The notes beneath the pieces were generated by a model. It had not been told where the DNA came from, did not search any database, and worked only from the letters and a program-made list of their open reading frames with translations. Below, piece after piece: positions 13,479-22,252 of a stretch of DNA of 36,415 nucleotides (position 1 is its first letter; every line of letters starts with the position of its first letter). Source of the stretch: Rhodoferax sp. (GTDB taxonomy: Bacteria; Pseudomonadota; Gammaproteobacteria; Burkholderiales; Burkholderiaceae_C); assembly GCF_028715765.1 (NCBI RefSeq), contig NZ_JAQURE010000003.1:106475-142889 (forward strand), read 5' to 3'. The position numbers and the translations under genes are program-made.

Positions 13479-14800
13479 TGAGATACTCCTGATTTTGTAG
13501 CTTCTTGCACTTGTTTGACAAGGGCTACAGGCACATTCTGCACATCACCTTTGACAGACTGGCCTTGGCAGCTTGGGCGGCAGAAGAAATCAGCGTGGCT
13601 CAGATCGGCCACAGTGCCAATGTCTTTGTCGCCACGACCCGACAGATTGACAAGAATGGATTGGTCAGCGCGCATGGTTTTGGCGAGCTTCATGGCGTAG
13701 GCAATGGCGTGGCTGGATTCCAGCGCCGGGATGATGCCTTCGGTGCGGCACAGGTAGTGAAAGGCTTCAAGCGCTTCGGCATCGGTGATGCCGACGTATT
13801 GGGCGCGGCCAATGTCGTGCAGGTAAGCGTGCTCGGGGCCGACACCGGGGTAGTCCAGCCCAGCGCTGATGCTGTGGGTTTCCGTGACCTGGCCATTGTC
13901 GTCTTGCAGCACGTAGGTGCGGTTGCCGTGCAGCACGCCGGGGCTGCCGCGCTGGATGCTGGCCGAGTGTTTGCCGCTGTCCATACCGGCACCGGCGGCT
14001 TCCACGCCGATGAGTTGCGTAGCTTCATGCGAAATATAGGGGTGGAAGATACCCATGGCATTCGAGCCACCGCCGACACACGCCACCACCACATCGGGTT
14101 GGTTGGTTTGACAACCCGCGGCTTGCAGCATCTCAGGCATCTGCACCAGGCATTCCTTGCCAATCACGCTCTGAAAATCGCGCACCATCATCGGGTAGGG
14201 GTGAGGCCCGGCGACCGTGCCGATGATGTAGAAGGTGTTGTCCACATTGGCCACCCAGTCGCGCATGGCCTCATTCAAGGCATCTTTCAGCGTGCGGCTG
14301 CCGCTGGTGACGGGCACCACGGTAGCGCCCAGCAGCTTCATGCGGTAGACGTTGGGGCTTTGGCGCTTGACATCTTCACTGCCCATGTAGACCACGCATT
14401 CGAGCCCGTAGCGGGCGCAGATGGTGGCGGTGGCCACACCATGCTGGCCGGCGCCGGTTTCCGCGATGATGCGCGTTTTGCCCATGCGGGTGGCCAGCAT
14501 GGCCTGGCCAATGGTGTTGTTGATCTTGTGCGCGCCGGTGTGGTTGAGGTCTTCGCGTTTCAGAAAGATTTGCGCCCCACCTTGTTCGCGGCTCATGCGC
14601 GCGGCGTGGTACACCGGGGAGGGGCGGCCGACAAAGTGCGCCATTTCATAGTCAAACTCGGCGATGAAGGCTGGGTCGTTTTGGTATTTGGCGTAAGCGT
14701 CTTTGAGCTCGTTGATGGCGTGGGTGAGCGTCTCAGAGGCAAAACTGCCGCCATAAATGCCGAAGTGACCCCGTGGGTCGGGTTGTTGATAGTTGAACAT
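13475..14800 (-). CDS. trpB: Tryptophan synthase beta subunit
   Basis: 441 residues. PLP enzyme joining indole and serine to make tryptophan. The PLP lysine is Lys92 in the HTGAHKINN motif; the phosphate-binding [12 protein letters not shown] and the substrate segment [13 protein letters not shown] are also present. The family usually ends soon after the [12 protein letters not shown] motif with about 400 residues. Here the C-terminus continues through [15 protein letters not shown] and then about 20 residues ([16 protein letters not shown]...) encoded by a repeat copy at 13493-13540, just before the stop that overlaps trpA. Order trpF-trpB-trpA with short gaps indicates one operon. Confidence 0.97.
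   Translation of the reverse strand: MFNYQQPDPRGHFGIYGGSFASETLTHAINELKDAYAKYQNDPAFIAEFDYEMAHFVGRPSPVYHAARMSREQGGAQIFLKREDLNHTGAHKINNTIGQAMLATRMGKTRIIAETGAGQHGVATATICARYGLECVVYMGSEDVKRQSPNVYRMKLLGATVVPVTSGSRTLKDALNEAMRDWVANVDNTFYIIGTVAGPHPYPMMVRDFQSVIGKECLVQMPEMLQAAGCQTNQPDVVVACVGGGSNAMGIFHPYISHEATQLIGVEAAGAGMDSGKHSASIQRGSPGVLHGNRTYVLQDDNGQVTETHSISAGLDYPGVGPEHAYLHDIGRAQYVGITDAEALEAFHYLCRTEGIIPALESSHAIAYAMKLAKTMRADQSILVNLSGRGDKDIGTVADLSHADFFCRPSCQGQSVKGDVQNVPVALVKQVQEATKSGVSQ
13493..13540 (+). repeat. ~45-bp repeat copy forming the trpB 3' end
   Basis: Reads TGTAGCTTCTTGCACTTG, then ACAAGGGCTACAGGC on the plus strand. It aligns without gaps to 14815-14859, with roughly three quarters of positions the same by eye. 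It supplies the last codons of trpB but not its stop. Confidence 0.7.
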
Positions 14801-14814
14801 GATGTTATTAAATG

Positions 14815-14859
14815 AATAGCTTCTTACGCTTATTTCATAAGGGCTAGAGGCCTATTTTG
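14815..14859 (+). repeat. ~45-bp repeat copy between trpF and trpB
   Basis: Best-preserved copy, used as reference: AATAGCTTCTTACGCTTA, then TTTCATAAGGGCTAGAGG, then CCTATTTTG. The trpF stop codon (minus TAG, 14852-14854) lies inside it, and it fills most of the gap before trpB. Confidence 0.7.
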
Positions 14860-15559
14860 TATATAAAAGTTGATCTGCTTGGCGCACTGCGGCCACAAAC
14901 TCGGCCATGCGCTGGGGGCTTTTGATGCCCTTGTGCCTGGGCACTTCAATGCCCGAGCTGACATCCACCGCCAGCGTTTGACAGCGCGGGCGCACTTGCC
15001 GGATGCCGTCTGTCACGTTGGCAGCGGTCAGCCCACCACTCAAGACGAGGTGAGCGTTGACGTTTTTTGGAAGCAGTGACCAATTGAATGCGTGCCCGCC
15101 ACCACCGAATCCCTCAACCTGGGTATCCAGCAAGATGGCTTGAGCCTGTGAATAATCTTGCACAAATTTTAAGAGATCAAAGTTGCCGCCCGCAGCTCCC
15201 AGGGGTATGCGTGCCGCCCGCAGGTAGGGGCGCTGCTCTGGGGCGCAGGCAGCAAGGCAATCGGCGGGGGATTCATCACCATGAAATTGGACTGTAGCGC
15301 CCGTCAATAAAGCGCAAGATGCTCTTATTTTTAAAGTGTCTTCATTCACAAACAGCAGCACTGGCGTGACAAACGGGGGCAGTCTGCGCGCCAGTTCCGC
15401 TGCGCGCTGGGGTGACACCGCGCGTGGGCTTTTGGCATACAACACAAAGCCAATGGCATCGGCGCCCAGAGCCACGGCGGCATCCACATCGGCCTCGCGG
15501 GTGAAGCCGCACATCTTGATGCGGGTGCGCAGCGGTGAGGGCAGGGCGGTAGGTGTCAT
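14852..15559 (-). CDS. trpF: Phosphoribosylanthranilate isomerase
   Basis: 235 residues from ATG at 15559, which overlaps the truA stop by 4 bp. A GTG-type start at 15601 would add 14 residues and a 46-bp overlap, less likely. The enzyme catalyses the Amadori rearrangement of PRA to CdRP in tryptophan synthesis. Signatures: KMCGFTREADVD with the catalytic Cys (residue 17), VQFHGDESP, the second-acid region LLDTQVEGFGGGGHAFNW, and LSGGLTAANV. The codons just before VQFHGDE come from an in-frame repeat copy, and the stop codon lies in another copy, so both the interior and the end of this gene have been touched by the repeat. The conserved catalytic segments are intact. Confidence 0.95.
   Translation of the reverse strand: MTPTALPSPLRTRIKMCGFTREADVDAAVALGADAIGFVLYAKSPRAVSPQRAAELARRLPPFVTPVLLFVNEDTLKIRASCALLTGATVQFHGDESPADCLAACAPEQRPYLRAARIPLGAAGGNFDLLKFVQDYSQAQAILLDTQVEGFGGGGHAFNWSLLPKNVNAHLVLSGGLTAANVTDGIRQVRPRCQTLAVDVSSGIEVPRHKGIKSPQRMAEFVAAVRQADQLLYTK
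15284..15331 (-). repeat. ~45-bp repeat copy inside trpF
   Basis: On the minus strand: AGCATCTTGCGCTTTATTG, then GGGCGCTACAGTCCAATTT. It shares the CTT-CGCTT-ATT and GGGC..CTA.AG...ATTT blocks of the reference copy with one-base indels. It is in frame and encodes about KIRASCALLTGATVQF. Confidence 0.55.
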
Positions 15560-16362
15560 GGCAGCAGGTCGAAGAGGGGGGTGTGGCTCGGCAACTGCCA
15601 ATGCTCGGCGTAGCGGGGACCCACAAAATACAGGCCGTCGGGGGAAAACGTGGGGGCGGCGGCATCGCGGTCGCGCGCGGCCAACACCTCGGCCATCCAG
15701 CCTGGCGGCTTGCGACCGTCACCCACCATGACCAAGCAGCCCATGAGGTTGCGAATCATGTGGTGCAAAAACGCATTGGCTTCAAAGTCAAAGCGCCAAT
15801 AGGCGCCGCGCTGGGTGATGTCCAGCCGCATCAGGTGTTTGACGGGTGATAAAGCCTGGCAGGCGCTGGCGCGAAATGAGCTGAAGTCGTGCTCGCCCAG
15901 CAGGCACGCCGCTGCCGCTTGCATGGCGGGCATGGCCAAAGGTCGAAACACCCAACCTACCCGCCCCTGCTCCACACTGGGGCGCACCGGTGACTGCAGC
16001 AGGTGGTAGCTGTAGCGGCGCGTCAGGGCGCTGGCGCGGCAATGAAATTCAGGCGGCACATGCTGCGCCCATTGCACCGCAATGTCGCGCGGCAGCAAGG
16101 CGTTGGTGCCGCGCACCCACGAAGCCTCGGGGCGCAGTGCCGGGGTGTCAAAGTGCACCACCTGCATCAGGCCGTGGACACCTGCATCGGTGCGACCGGC
16201 GCACAGGGTGCTGACACGGTGGTTGGCAAATTGGCTGAGGGCTTTTTCCAGCTGGTCTTGGATGGTTTGGCCAGAAGGCTGGCTTTGCCAGCCCTGATAG
16301 TGACCGCCGTGGTAGCTGATACCCAGCGCCAGCCTGACCCAGCCTTGCCGATCTTGCGTCAT
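15556..16362 (-). CDS. truA: tRNA pseudouridine(38-40) synthase
   Basis: 268 residues, usual length. It converts uridines 38-40 in the anticodon stem-loop of many tRNAs to pseudouridine. The catalytic aspartate is Asp59 in the CAGRTDAGVHG motif. Other family segments: LGISYHGGHYQGWQSQPSGQTIQDQLE at the N-terminus (in two blocks), RYSYHLLQ, and ANAFLHHMIRNLMGCLVMVG near the C-terminus. It is 12 bp downstream of fimV and overlaps trpF by 4 bp, the standard fimV-truA-trpF order in this bacterial order. Confidence 0.97.
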   Translation of the reverse strand: MTQDRQGWVRLALGISYHGGHYQGWQSQPSGQTIQDQLEKALSQFANHRVSTLCAGRTDAGVHGLMQVVHFDTPALRPEASWVRGTNALLPRDIAVQWAQHVPPEFHCRASALTRRYSYHLLQSPVRPSVEQGRVGWVFRPLAMPAMQAAAACLLGEHDFSSFRASACQALSPVKHLMRLDITQRGAYWRFDFEANAFLHHMIRNLMGCLVMVGDGRKPPGWMAEVLAARDRDAAAPTFSPDGLYFVGPRYAEHWQLPSHTPLFDLLP

Positions 16363-16374
16363 CCGGCCACGGGG

Positions 16375-19014
16375 TCAGAGTTGCTTTAAGGCGCGCTGGG
16401 CCTTGGATTTGATGTCGCCTGCTGCTTCTGCAATCACTTCTTCGATCAGGGCACGTGCACCGTCGTCATCGCCAATGGCCTTGAACTCTTCGGCCAGCGC
16501 CAATTTGGTCTCAAGCGGGTCTTCGTGGCCGTTGGGCATGGTGCCTGACTCGGTGACGGGATCGTCATCAAGGTCGAGCGAGAGCGAGCCCAGGTCAAAT
16601 TCCAGCATGCCCTCGTCTGATTTCTTGGCAGGGGCAGTTTCAGGCAAGGAGAAGTCAAGATCAGCCAAGGCGTCTGGTGCATCTTCTGCCAGTGTGGGCA
16701 AGGGTTCGGCCGGTGCTGGAATTTCAGCGGTGGCGGTTTCAGTGAACTCTGAGGCAAGGGTGGGCAGCGGGTCAAAACTGAAGTCAATGGCGTTGGAGGC
16801 TGCCTCTGGTTCAGATGCCGGTTCCGGTTTTGGTTCAGGCATGGATACGGAAACTGGCTCGGGTGCCGTGTCAGGGGGGGAGAGGGCGGCAGGAGGTTCT
16901 GGCAGGGGTTCGTCCAGCGAAAAATCCAGATCCAAGTCAAGGTCTGAGCCTAGGTTGGTCAAGTCCGGCGCTATGTCATTGGCATCACTGGCACCCAGTG
17001 CCATGGGTTGCGTGGCAGCGCTGGGTGGGGTTTGCGGTTGGCCACCGGGCAAATACAGCACGTTGTCGGGGTCAATGGCCATGCCTTTTTCGCACACTTG
17101 CTCCCAGTCTGTCCCGTGGCCATCGGTCAGGTTGAAGGCCAGGGTGGCGATGGCTTCAAACGCCTTGGTGTCTTGGCGTTTGGCATAAATGTCGAGCAGC
17201 TTTTGGTGGATGGCCAAGCGGTTGGGGTTGCTGCGCAAGGCGTCTTTCAAAATCTCTTCGGCTTGCAGGTCGCGGCCATACGCCAAATACACGTCGGCTT
17301 CGGCCACAGGATCCACGTCGTCTACCGCATCGAGCTGACTCGGGGAGTAGATCATGGACGACCCGGTCACCGGGCTGTCATGGGTGTCGACGTTTTGACC
17401 GCCACTTGCACCAAAGAACGACTCGGGGTTGAGACGGCTTTCAAGGAAAGAGCTGTCCATGGCCGCGGTTTTCTTGCGCTGGCGAACCTTGTAAACCCCA
17501 AGCCCGGCAAGCAAGGCCAACACGGCGGCGGCACCCAAGGGCAATAAAGGGTCGGCGATCAAGTTATCGATCACACTGGGCTCTGCGGCTGGTTCAGGCT
17601 CAGGTGCCACTGGTTTGGAGGCCGCCAGTTGTGGGGCTGCGGGCGCCGGGGCTGAAGCTGCAGGGGCAACCGCTGCGCTGGCTGAAGCTGCTGGTTGTGC
17701 ACCGGTGGCCAGGTTGGGCTGGTTGGCTGGTGCTGCAGCTGCTGCTACTGCTGCTGCAGATGCAGCCACGGCGGGCGCTTGCAAGGCACTTGCAGTGGCA
17801 CGGGTCAAAGGCAAAACGGCTTGCGAAGCGGTTGGTGTGGGTGCCGTTGCAGCTGTTGCTGCGCTGGCCTGGGTTGAGCCGGCCAGTTTGTTGAGTTGCT
17901 GGATGTTTTTGGCCAGTTCATCTTTCCGTTCAGACACAGCTTGGGCGTTTTTGGCTTGCGCGAGTTGGTCATCCGCAGCCAGGGCACTGACCGAGCCTTT
18001 GGACAGGGTGAGCTTGTCAGGACTGGTGGGTTGTGGCTTGCTGTCTTTGACGCTTGCCTCGATCTTGCCCCGCGCTTCGCGCCCGGGGGCTTGGCTTGGC
18101 ACCGTGGGCACGCTGCTGGCCAGCTGCCGCCGGAAGGCGTTGAAGTCTTGGCTTTGGGCGGCAATGATTTGCTTGGCTTGAGCATCGGGGGTGGCACTGG
18201 CTTGCTCTGAAGAGGGCAGTGTGACCACCGTGCCTGATTTGATGCGGTTGACGTTGTCACCAATGAAGGCGTCAGGGTTGGCGCGCAACATGGCCACCAG
18301 CATTTGATCAAGGGAAACATCAGGCAATTTGTGGTTTTGCGCGATACGCCCAGCGGTGTCCCCTGGTTTGATGGTGACTTGTGGGGTTTGGATGTTGGTG
18401 CTGCGAGCCACGGGCACAGAGCTTGCCGCTTTGGCACTCACGACCGGTTTGGCAGGTTTTGCGGGTGTGGCCTGCGCTGGGGAGCGAGCGGTAGCAGCGG
18501 GGGCTGCAGCAACGGAGGGTGCTTGTGACCTGACCACGGTCTCGGGCGCTGGGGTGGGGTTGGCTTGCGGCACTTGCGCTGCGGTGGTGGGTGCTGGGCG
18601 CAGGTTGGGCGGGTCAAACAGCATGGTGTAGTCGCGCACAATGCGACCCGTGCTCCAACTGGCTTCGAGGATCATGTCAATGAACGGGTCATTGACGGGG
18701 CGGTTGCTGCTGAGCTGCAAGTACGCCAGTCCATTGGTACGCCGTGACAAGGTGACGCGCAAACCACTCATGGCAGGGTTGAAGTCAAGCCCGGCAGCTT
18801 TGAAAGACTCTGGCGGGGCGATGCGGGCAGACAGTGTGGCGGCTTCTTCGGCATTGATGTCCAAAATCTCGATCTCGGCCTTGAGCGCTTCCCCCAGCGA
18901 AGACTGAACCGCCACCCGGCCCAGTGACAAAGCCAGTGTCTGGGTAGACCATACCCCCGCAAGTGCAGCAACCGCTACCGCGGTGATCTGCCAACGATGA
19001 GATTTAGCTATCAA
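16375..19014 (-). CDS. fimV: FimV/HubP-type polar pilus-assembly protein
   Basis: 879 residues. FimV-type proteins span the inner membrane, bind peptidoglycan and support type IV pilus secretin assembly and cell-pole organisation. Signal peptide about 1-28 (cleavage after TLA); conserved FimV N-terminal domain about 29-135 (LGRVAVQSSLGEALKAEIEI); LysM domain about 213-267 (TIKPGDTAGRIAQNHKLPD); long Ala/Pro-rich linker; membrane segment about 495-513; acidic cytoplasmic region with TPR-like helices (YGRDLQAEEILKDALRSNP) and a C-terminal FimV motif (LALAEEFKAIGDDDGARALI). The start is TTG: an in-frame TAG lies three codons upstream and no ATG is near, with GGAG about 10 bp before it. Neighbours are asd upstream and truA downstream. 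Confidence 0.93.
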   Translation of the reverse strand: MIAKSHRWQITAVAVAALAGVWSTQTLALSLGRVAVQSSLGEALKAEIEILDINAEEAATLSARIAPPESFKAAGLDFNPAMSGLRVTLSRRTNGLAYLQLSSNRPVNDPFIDMILEASWSTGRIVRDYTMLFDPPNLRPAPTTAAQVPQANPTPAPETVVRSQAPSVAAAPAATARSPAQATPAKPAKPVVSAKAASSVPVARSTNIQTPQVTIKPGDTAGRIAQNHKLPDVSLDQMLVAMLRANPDAFIGDNVNRIKSGTVVTLPSSEQASATPDAQAKQIIAAQSQDFNAFRRQLASSVPTVPSQAPGREARGKIEASVKDSKPQPTSPDKLTLSKGSVSALAADDQLAQAKNAQAVSERKDELAKNIQQLNKLAGSTQASAATAATAPTPTASQAVLPLTRATASALQAPAVAASAAAVAAAAAPANQPNLATGAQPAASASAAVAPAASAPAPAAPQLAASKPVAPEPEPAAEPSVIDNLIADPLLPLGAAAVLALLAGLGVYKVRQRKKTAAMDSSFLESRLNPESFFGASGGQNVDTHDSPVTGSSMIYSPSQLDAVDDVDPVAEADVYLAYGRDLQAEEILKDALRSNPNRLAIHQKLLDIYAKRQDTKAFEAIATLAFNLTDGHGTDWEQVCEKGMAIDPDNVLYLPGGQPQTPPSAATQPMALGASDANDIAPDLTNLGSDLDLDLDFSLDEPLPEPPAALSPPDTAPEPVSVSMPEPKPEPASEPEAASNAIDFSFDPLPTLASEFTETATAEIPAPAEPLPTLAEDAPDALADLDFSLPETAPAKKSDEGMLEFDLGSLSLDLDDDPVTESGTMPNGHEDPLETKLALAEEFKAIGDDDGARALIEEVIAEAAGDIKSKAQRALKQL

Positions 19015-19094
19015 TTTTGTCTACTCCGGTTATGTGACCCCGCACCCTGACGTGTGGCTTGAGCCCATACTGATTCAATTTTGTGAGGAAAAAC

Positions 19095-19123
19095 ACCATA
19101 ACATCAATGCATTGGCTTCACAA
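19095..19123 (-). promoter_or_regulatory. Candidate fimV promoter
   Basis: On the minus strand: -35 TTGTGA (19118-19123), 17-bp spacer, -10 TATGGT (19095-19100), giving a leader of about 75 nt. A TTGACA hexamer lies further upstream (19146-19151) but without a good -10. The 229-bp gap between asd and fimV has no gene. Confidence 0.35.
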
Positions 19124-19196
19124 GTTGAGAAATTTTCTGAGCTTGTGTCAAAGCGTTGGAATTGACCTGCGTTGATTTTATGTGGTGACCTGACAA

Positions 19197-19224
19197 CGGC
19201 CAGCCGACCGGGGTGGGCTGGCCG
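19197..19224 (-). terminator. Inverted repeat after asd
   Basis: CGGCCAGCC (19197-19205) / GGCTGGCCG (19216-19224), nine perfect GC-rich pairs, about 20 bp beyond the asd stop. The T-tract on the minus strand is poor (TTGT), so termination may be weak or factor-assisted. Confidence 0.5.
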
Positions 19225-19243
19225 CATGGGCATACAACGGGAC

Positions 19244-20407
19244 TCAAGCCTCTAGCAAAATGCGCAACATGCGGCGCAGCGGTTCAGCTGCACCCCACAG
19301 CAATTGGTCGCCAATGGTGAAGGCGCCCACATACTCTGACCCCATGGCCAGTTTGCGAATGCGCCCGACCGGTATGCCCAATGTGCCAGTGACGGCCACC
19401 GGGGTCAGGTCTTTCACGGAGGCTTCTCGGGTGTTGGGCACCACCTTGACCCAGGCGTTGTCGGCCGCAATCATGGCCTCGATGTCTGCACTGGGCACGT
19501 TCTTTTTGAGCTTGAAGGTGAGTGCCTGGCTGTGGCAGCGCATGGCTCCCACGCGCACGCAAAAGCCGTCAACCGGGGTCTCGGCAGTGCCAAACAGTGC
19601 GCCTTGCCCCAATATTTTGTTGGTCTCGGCCATGCCTTTCCATTCTTCGCGCGACATGCCCCAGCCTGCTTCGTCATGCTGCTTGCCAAGCCCCAAGTCT
19701 TTGTCAATCCAGGGGATCAGCGAGCCGCCCAGAGGCACGCCAAAGTTGGCGGTTTCAGCGGCGGTCAAGGCGCGCTGTTTGGCAATCACTTTGCGGTCAA
19801 TTTCCAAAATGGCGCTCTTGGGGTCATCCAGCAGGTCTTTGACTTCGGCGTTGAGGGTGCCGTATTGGGTGAGCAGTTCACGCATGTGTTGCGCGCCACC
19901 GCCGCTGGCTGCTTGGTAGGTTTGGGTACTCATCCATTCCACCAAACCGGCCTTAAAGAGTGCGCCCACGCCCATCAGCATGCAGCTCACCGTGCAGTTG
20001 CCACCAATCCAGTTGTTGCTGCCTTTGGCGAGTGCGGTTTGGATGACCGGCAGATTCACTGGGTCTAGCACAATGATGGCATCGTCTTTCATGCGCAGGG
20101 TAGATGCTGCGTCAATCCAGTGCCCGGTCCAGCCGGCAGCGCGCAGTTTGGGGAAAACTTCAGTGGTGTAGTCACCGCCTTGGGCACTGATGATGATGTC
20201 GCATTTTTTCAGGGCGTCCACATCAAACGCATTTTTGAGCGTGGCCTCGTTCTTGGCCCAAGCCGGGGCTTGGCCGCCGGCATTGGAGGTTGAAAAAAAC
20301 ACGGGTTCGATCAAGGCAAAGTCACCTTCGGTGACCATGCGATCCATCAGCACGGAGCCGACCATGCCACGCCAGCCCACCAAACCTACCAAATTTCCCA
20401 CTTTCAT
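19244..20407 (-). CDS. asd: Aspartate-semialdehyde dehydrogenase
   Basis: 387 residues, close to the gammaproteobacterial-type enzyme. It reduces beta-aspartyl phosphate to aspartate semialdehyde with NADPH, the branch point to lysine/diaminopimelate, threonine and methionine. The N-terminal nucleotide-binding [13 protein letters not shown] is characteristic; the catalytic cysteine is Cys138 in [12 protein letters not shown]; the substrate region [12 protein letters not shown] and the C-terminal [10 protein letters not shown] are present. It lies between leuB (55-bp gap) and fimV, as in related genomes. Confidence 0.97.
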   Translation of the reverse strand: MKVGNLVGLVGWRGMVGSVLMDRMVTEGDFALIEPVFFSTSNAGGQAPAWAKNEATLKNAFDVDALKKCDIIISAQGGDYTTEVFPKLRAAGWTGHWIDAASTLRMKDDAIIVLDPVNLPVIQTALAKGSNNWIGGNCTVSCMLMGVGALFKAGLVEWMSTQTYQAASGGGAQHMRELLTQYGTLNAEVKDLLDDPKSAILEIDRKVIAKQRALTAAETANFGVPLGGSLIPWIDKDLGLGKQHDEAGWGMSREEWKGMAETNKILGQGALFGTAETPVDGFCVRVGAMRCHSQALTFKLKKNVPSADIEAMIAADNAWVKVVPNTREASVKDLTPVAVTGTLGIPVGRIRKLAMGSEYVGAFTIGDQLLWGAAEPLRRMLRILLEA

Positions 20408-20462
20408 TTGTAGCCTTTCAAATAATCAGTTCAATGTTTTCAAAGTATGCCCGAAGCACAAC

Positions 20463-21548
20463 TTAGCTGAGCGCTTTGACCACGGCTGCGCCCATTTCAC
20501 GGGTGCTCACACGAGTGCAGCCCGCGCTGTAAATGTCAGCGGTGCGCAGACCTTGCGCCAGCACAGTTTTTACAGCGGCCTCAATCCGGTCAGCAGTTTG
20601 TGGTTGGTTGAGACTGAAACGCAGCATCATGGCTGCACTCAAAATGGTCGCCAGTGGGTTGGCAATGCCTTTGCCCGCAATGTCCGGTGCACTGCCATGG
20701 CTGGGCTCAAACAGACCTTGGTTGTTGGCGTTCATTGAGGCTGAGGGCAGCATGCCAATGGAGCCGGTGAGCATGGAGGCCTCGTCACTCAAGATGTCGC
20801 CAAACAGGTTGCCAGTGACCACCACATCAAACTTTTTGGGCGCGCGTACCAACTGCATGGCAGCGTTGTCGACGTACATGTGATCGAGCGCAATGTCGGG
20901 GTACTGTTGACCTACTTCAGTGATCACGTCTTTCCAGAACTGGAATGTTTCCAGCACGTTGGCCTTGTCCACGCTGGTGACGCGGCCTTCACTGCCTGCG
21001 GCTTTGCGTTTGCGTGCTGCCTGGAATGCCACGTGCGCAATGCGCTCGATTTCGGGGCGGCTGTAGCGCATGGTGTCAAAGGCTTCTTCTGTGCCGGGGA
21101 AGTGACCATCGACCGCGACGCGGCGACCGCGCGGCTGGCCAAAATAGATGTCGCCTGTGAGTTCACGCACGATCAAAATGTCCAACCCGGCAATCAGCTC
21201 AGGCTTCAGGCTGGAAGCCCCCACCAGTTGTTCGTAACAAATGGCAGGGCGGAAATTGGCAAACAGCCCCATGTGCTTGCGCAAGCCCAAAATGGCTTGC
21301 TCTGGGCGCAGCGGGCGGTCTAGCTTGTCGTATTTCCAGTCGCCCACAGCACCAAACAGCACGGCATCGGCTTCTTTGGCCAGCTTCAAAGTGGCTTCCG
21401 GCAGGGGGTGGCCATGCGCCTCATAGGCCGCACCACCGACCAAGGCGGTTTCCATCTCAAATTTGAGCTCAGTGGCTTGGAGCACCTTGACGGCTTCGGC
21501 CACAATTTCAGTGCCAATGCCGTCACCCGGCAAAACTGCAATTTTCAT
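20463..21548 (-). CDS. leuB: 3-isopropylmalate dehydrogenase
   Basis: 361 residues. It oxidatively decarboxylates 3-isopropylmalate to 2-oxoisocaproate with NAD+ in leucine synthesis. Recognisable: [16 protein letters not shown] at the N-terminus, [16 protein letters not shown] in the active site, the metal-binding DAAMQLV-type region ([13 protein letters not shown]) and the NAD-binding [18 protein letters not shown]. It follows leuD by 34 bp; that gap is mostly inside a repeat copy. Confidence 0.97.
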   Translation of the reverse strand: MKIAVLPGDGIGTEIVAEAVKVLQATELKFEMETALVGGAAYEAHGHPLPEATLKLAKEADAVLFGAVGDWKYDKLDRPLRPEQAILGLRKHMGLFANFRPAICYEQLVGASSLKPELIAGLDILIVRELTGDIYFGQPRGRRVAVDGHFPGTEEAFDTMRYSRPEIERIAHVAFQAARKRKAAGSEGRVTSVDKANVLETFQFWKDVITEVGQQYPDIALDHMYVDNAAMQLVRAPKKFDVVVTGNLFGDILSDEASMLTGSIGMLPSASMNANNQGLFEPSHGSAPDIAGKGIANPLATILSAAMMLRFSLNQPQTADRIEAAVKTVLAQGLRTADIYSAGCTRVSTREMGAAVVKALS

Positions 21549-21567
21549 CAGTGTCTTTCAGATTAAA

Positions 21568-21612
21568 TATTTTGATAGCAGCTCATGCAAGCATGGTATG
21601 GGCTAGCCATGG
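21568..21612 (+). repeat. ~45-bp repeat copy at the leuD 3' end
   Basis: TTTTGATAGCAGCTCATGC, then GGGCTAGCCATGG on the plus strand. It shares the ATAGC left block and GGGCTAG right block of the reference at the same spacing, with a diverged middle. The leuD stop codon (21583-21585) and last codons fall inside it. Confidence 0.5.
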
Positions 21613-22233
21613 TTTTTGTGCCAAACGCTCAGCTTCAAAGGCTTTGATTTTGTCGGCATGCTGCAGGGTTAGGTCAATGTCATCGAGGCCATTGAGCAGG
21701 CAGTATTTGCGAAAGGCCTGCACGTCAAAAGGCAGTTCGTTGCCATCGGGTTTGACGACGACTTGACGCTCCAGGTCAATCGTGAGGGTGTAACCAGGAA
21801 AAGCGCTGACTTCATCAAACAATTGAGCCACCTGCAAGTCAGGCAGAACGATGGGCAACAAGCCATTTTTAAAGCTGTTGTTGAAGAAGATATCGGCATA
21901 ACTTGGCGCAATGATGGCGCGAAAACCATATTGGTCTAGCGCCCAGGGTGCATGTTCACGAGACGAGCCACAGCCAAAGTTTTTTCGCGCCAGCAAGATG
22001 GAGGCACCTTGGTAGCGAGCTTGGTTCAGCACAAAGTCAGGGTTGGGTTTGCGGCTGGTGGGGTCTTGGCCGGGGTAGCCCGCGTCCAGATAACGCCATT
22101 CATCGAACAGATTTTGACCAAATCCTGTTTTGCGGATGGATTTCAAAAACTGTTTGGGAATGATGGCATCGGTATCGACGTTTTCCCGATCCATCGGGGC
22201 GACCAAACCTTTGAGTAAAGTAAATTTTTGCAT
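21583..22233 (-). CDS. leuD: 3-isopropylmalate dehydratase small subunit
   Basis: 216 residues. It pairs with LeuC to isomerise 2- to 3-isopropylmalate. The swivelling-domain motifs are seen: [15 protein letters not shown], the [15 protein letters not shown] loop and [17 protein letters not shown]. The C-terminal AHTMLA and stop codon lie in a repeat copy. It lies 19 bp downstream of leuC; the small entericidin gene that sometimes sits between them in relatives is absent. Confidence 0.97.
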   Translation of the reverse strand: MQKFTLLKGLVAPMDRENVDTDAIIPKQFLKSIRKTGFGQNLFDEWRYLDAGYPGQDPTSRKPNPDFVLNQARYQGASILLARKNFGCGSSREHAPWALDQYGFRAIIAPSYADIFFNNSFKNGLLPIVLPDLQVAQLFDEVSAFPGYTLTIDLERQVVVKPDGNELPFDVQAFRKYCLLNGLDDIDLTLQHADKIKAFEAERLAQKPWLAHTMLA

Positions 22234-22252
22234 ACAACGCTCTGGTTATGTG

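Noticed and set aside
17580..18620. Ala/Pro-rich repeated codons in fimV as a tandem repeat or insertion
   Set aside because: Low-complexity linkers are normal in FimV proteins and no unit of constant length is seen.
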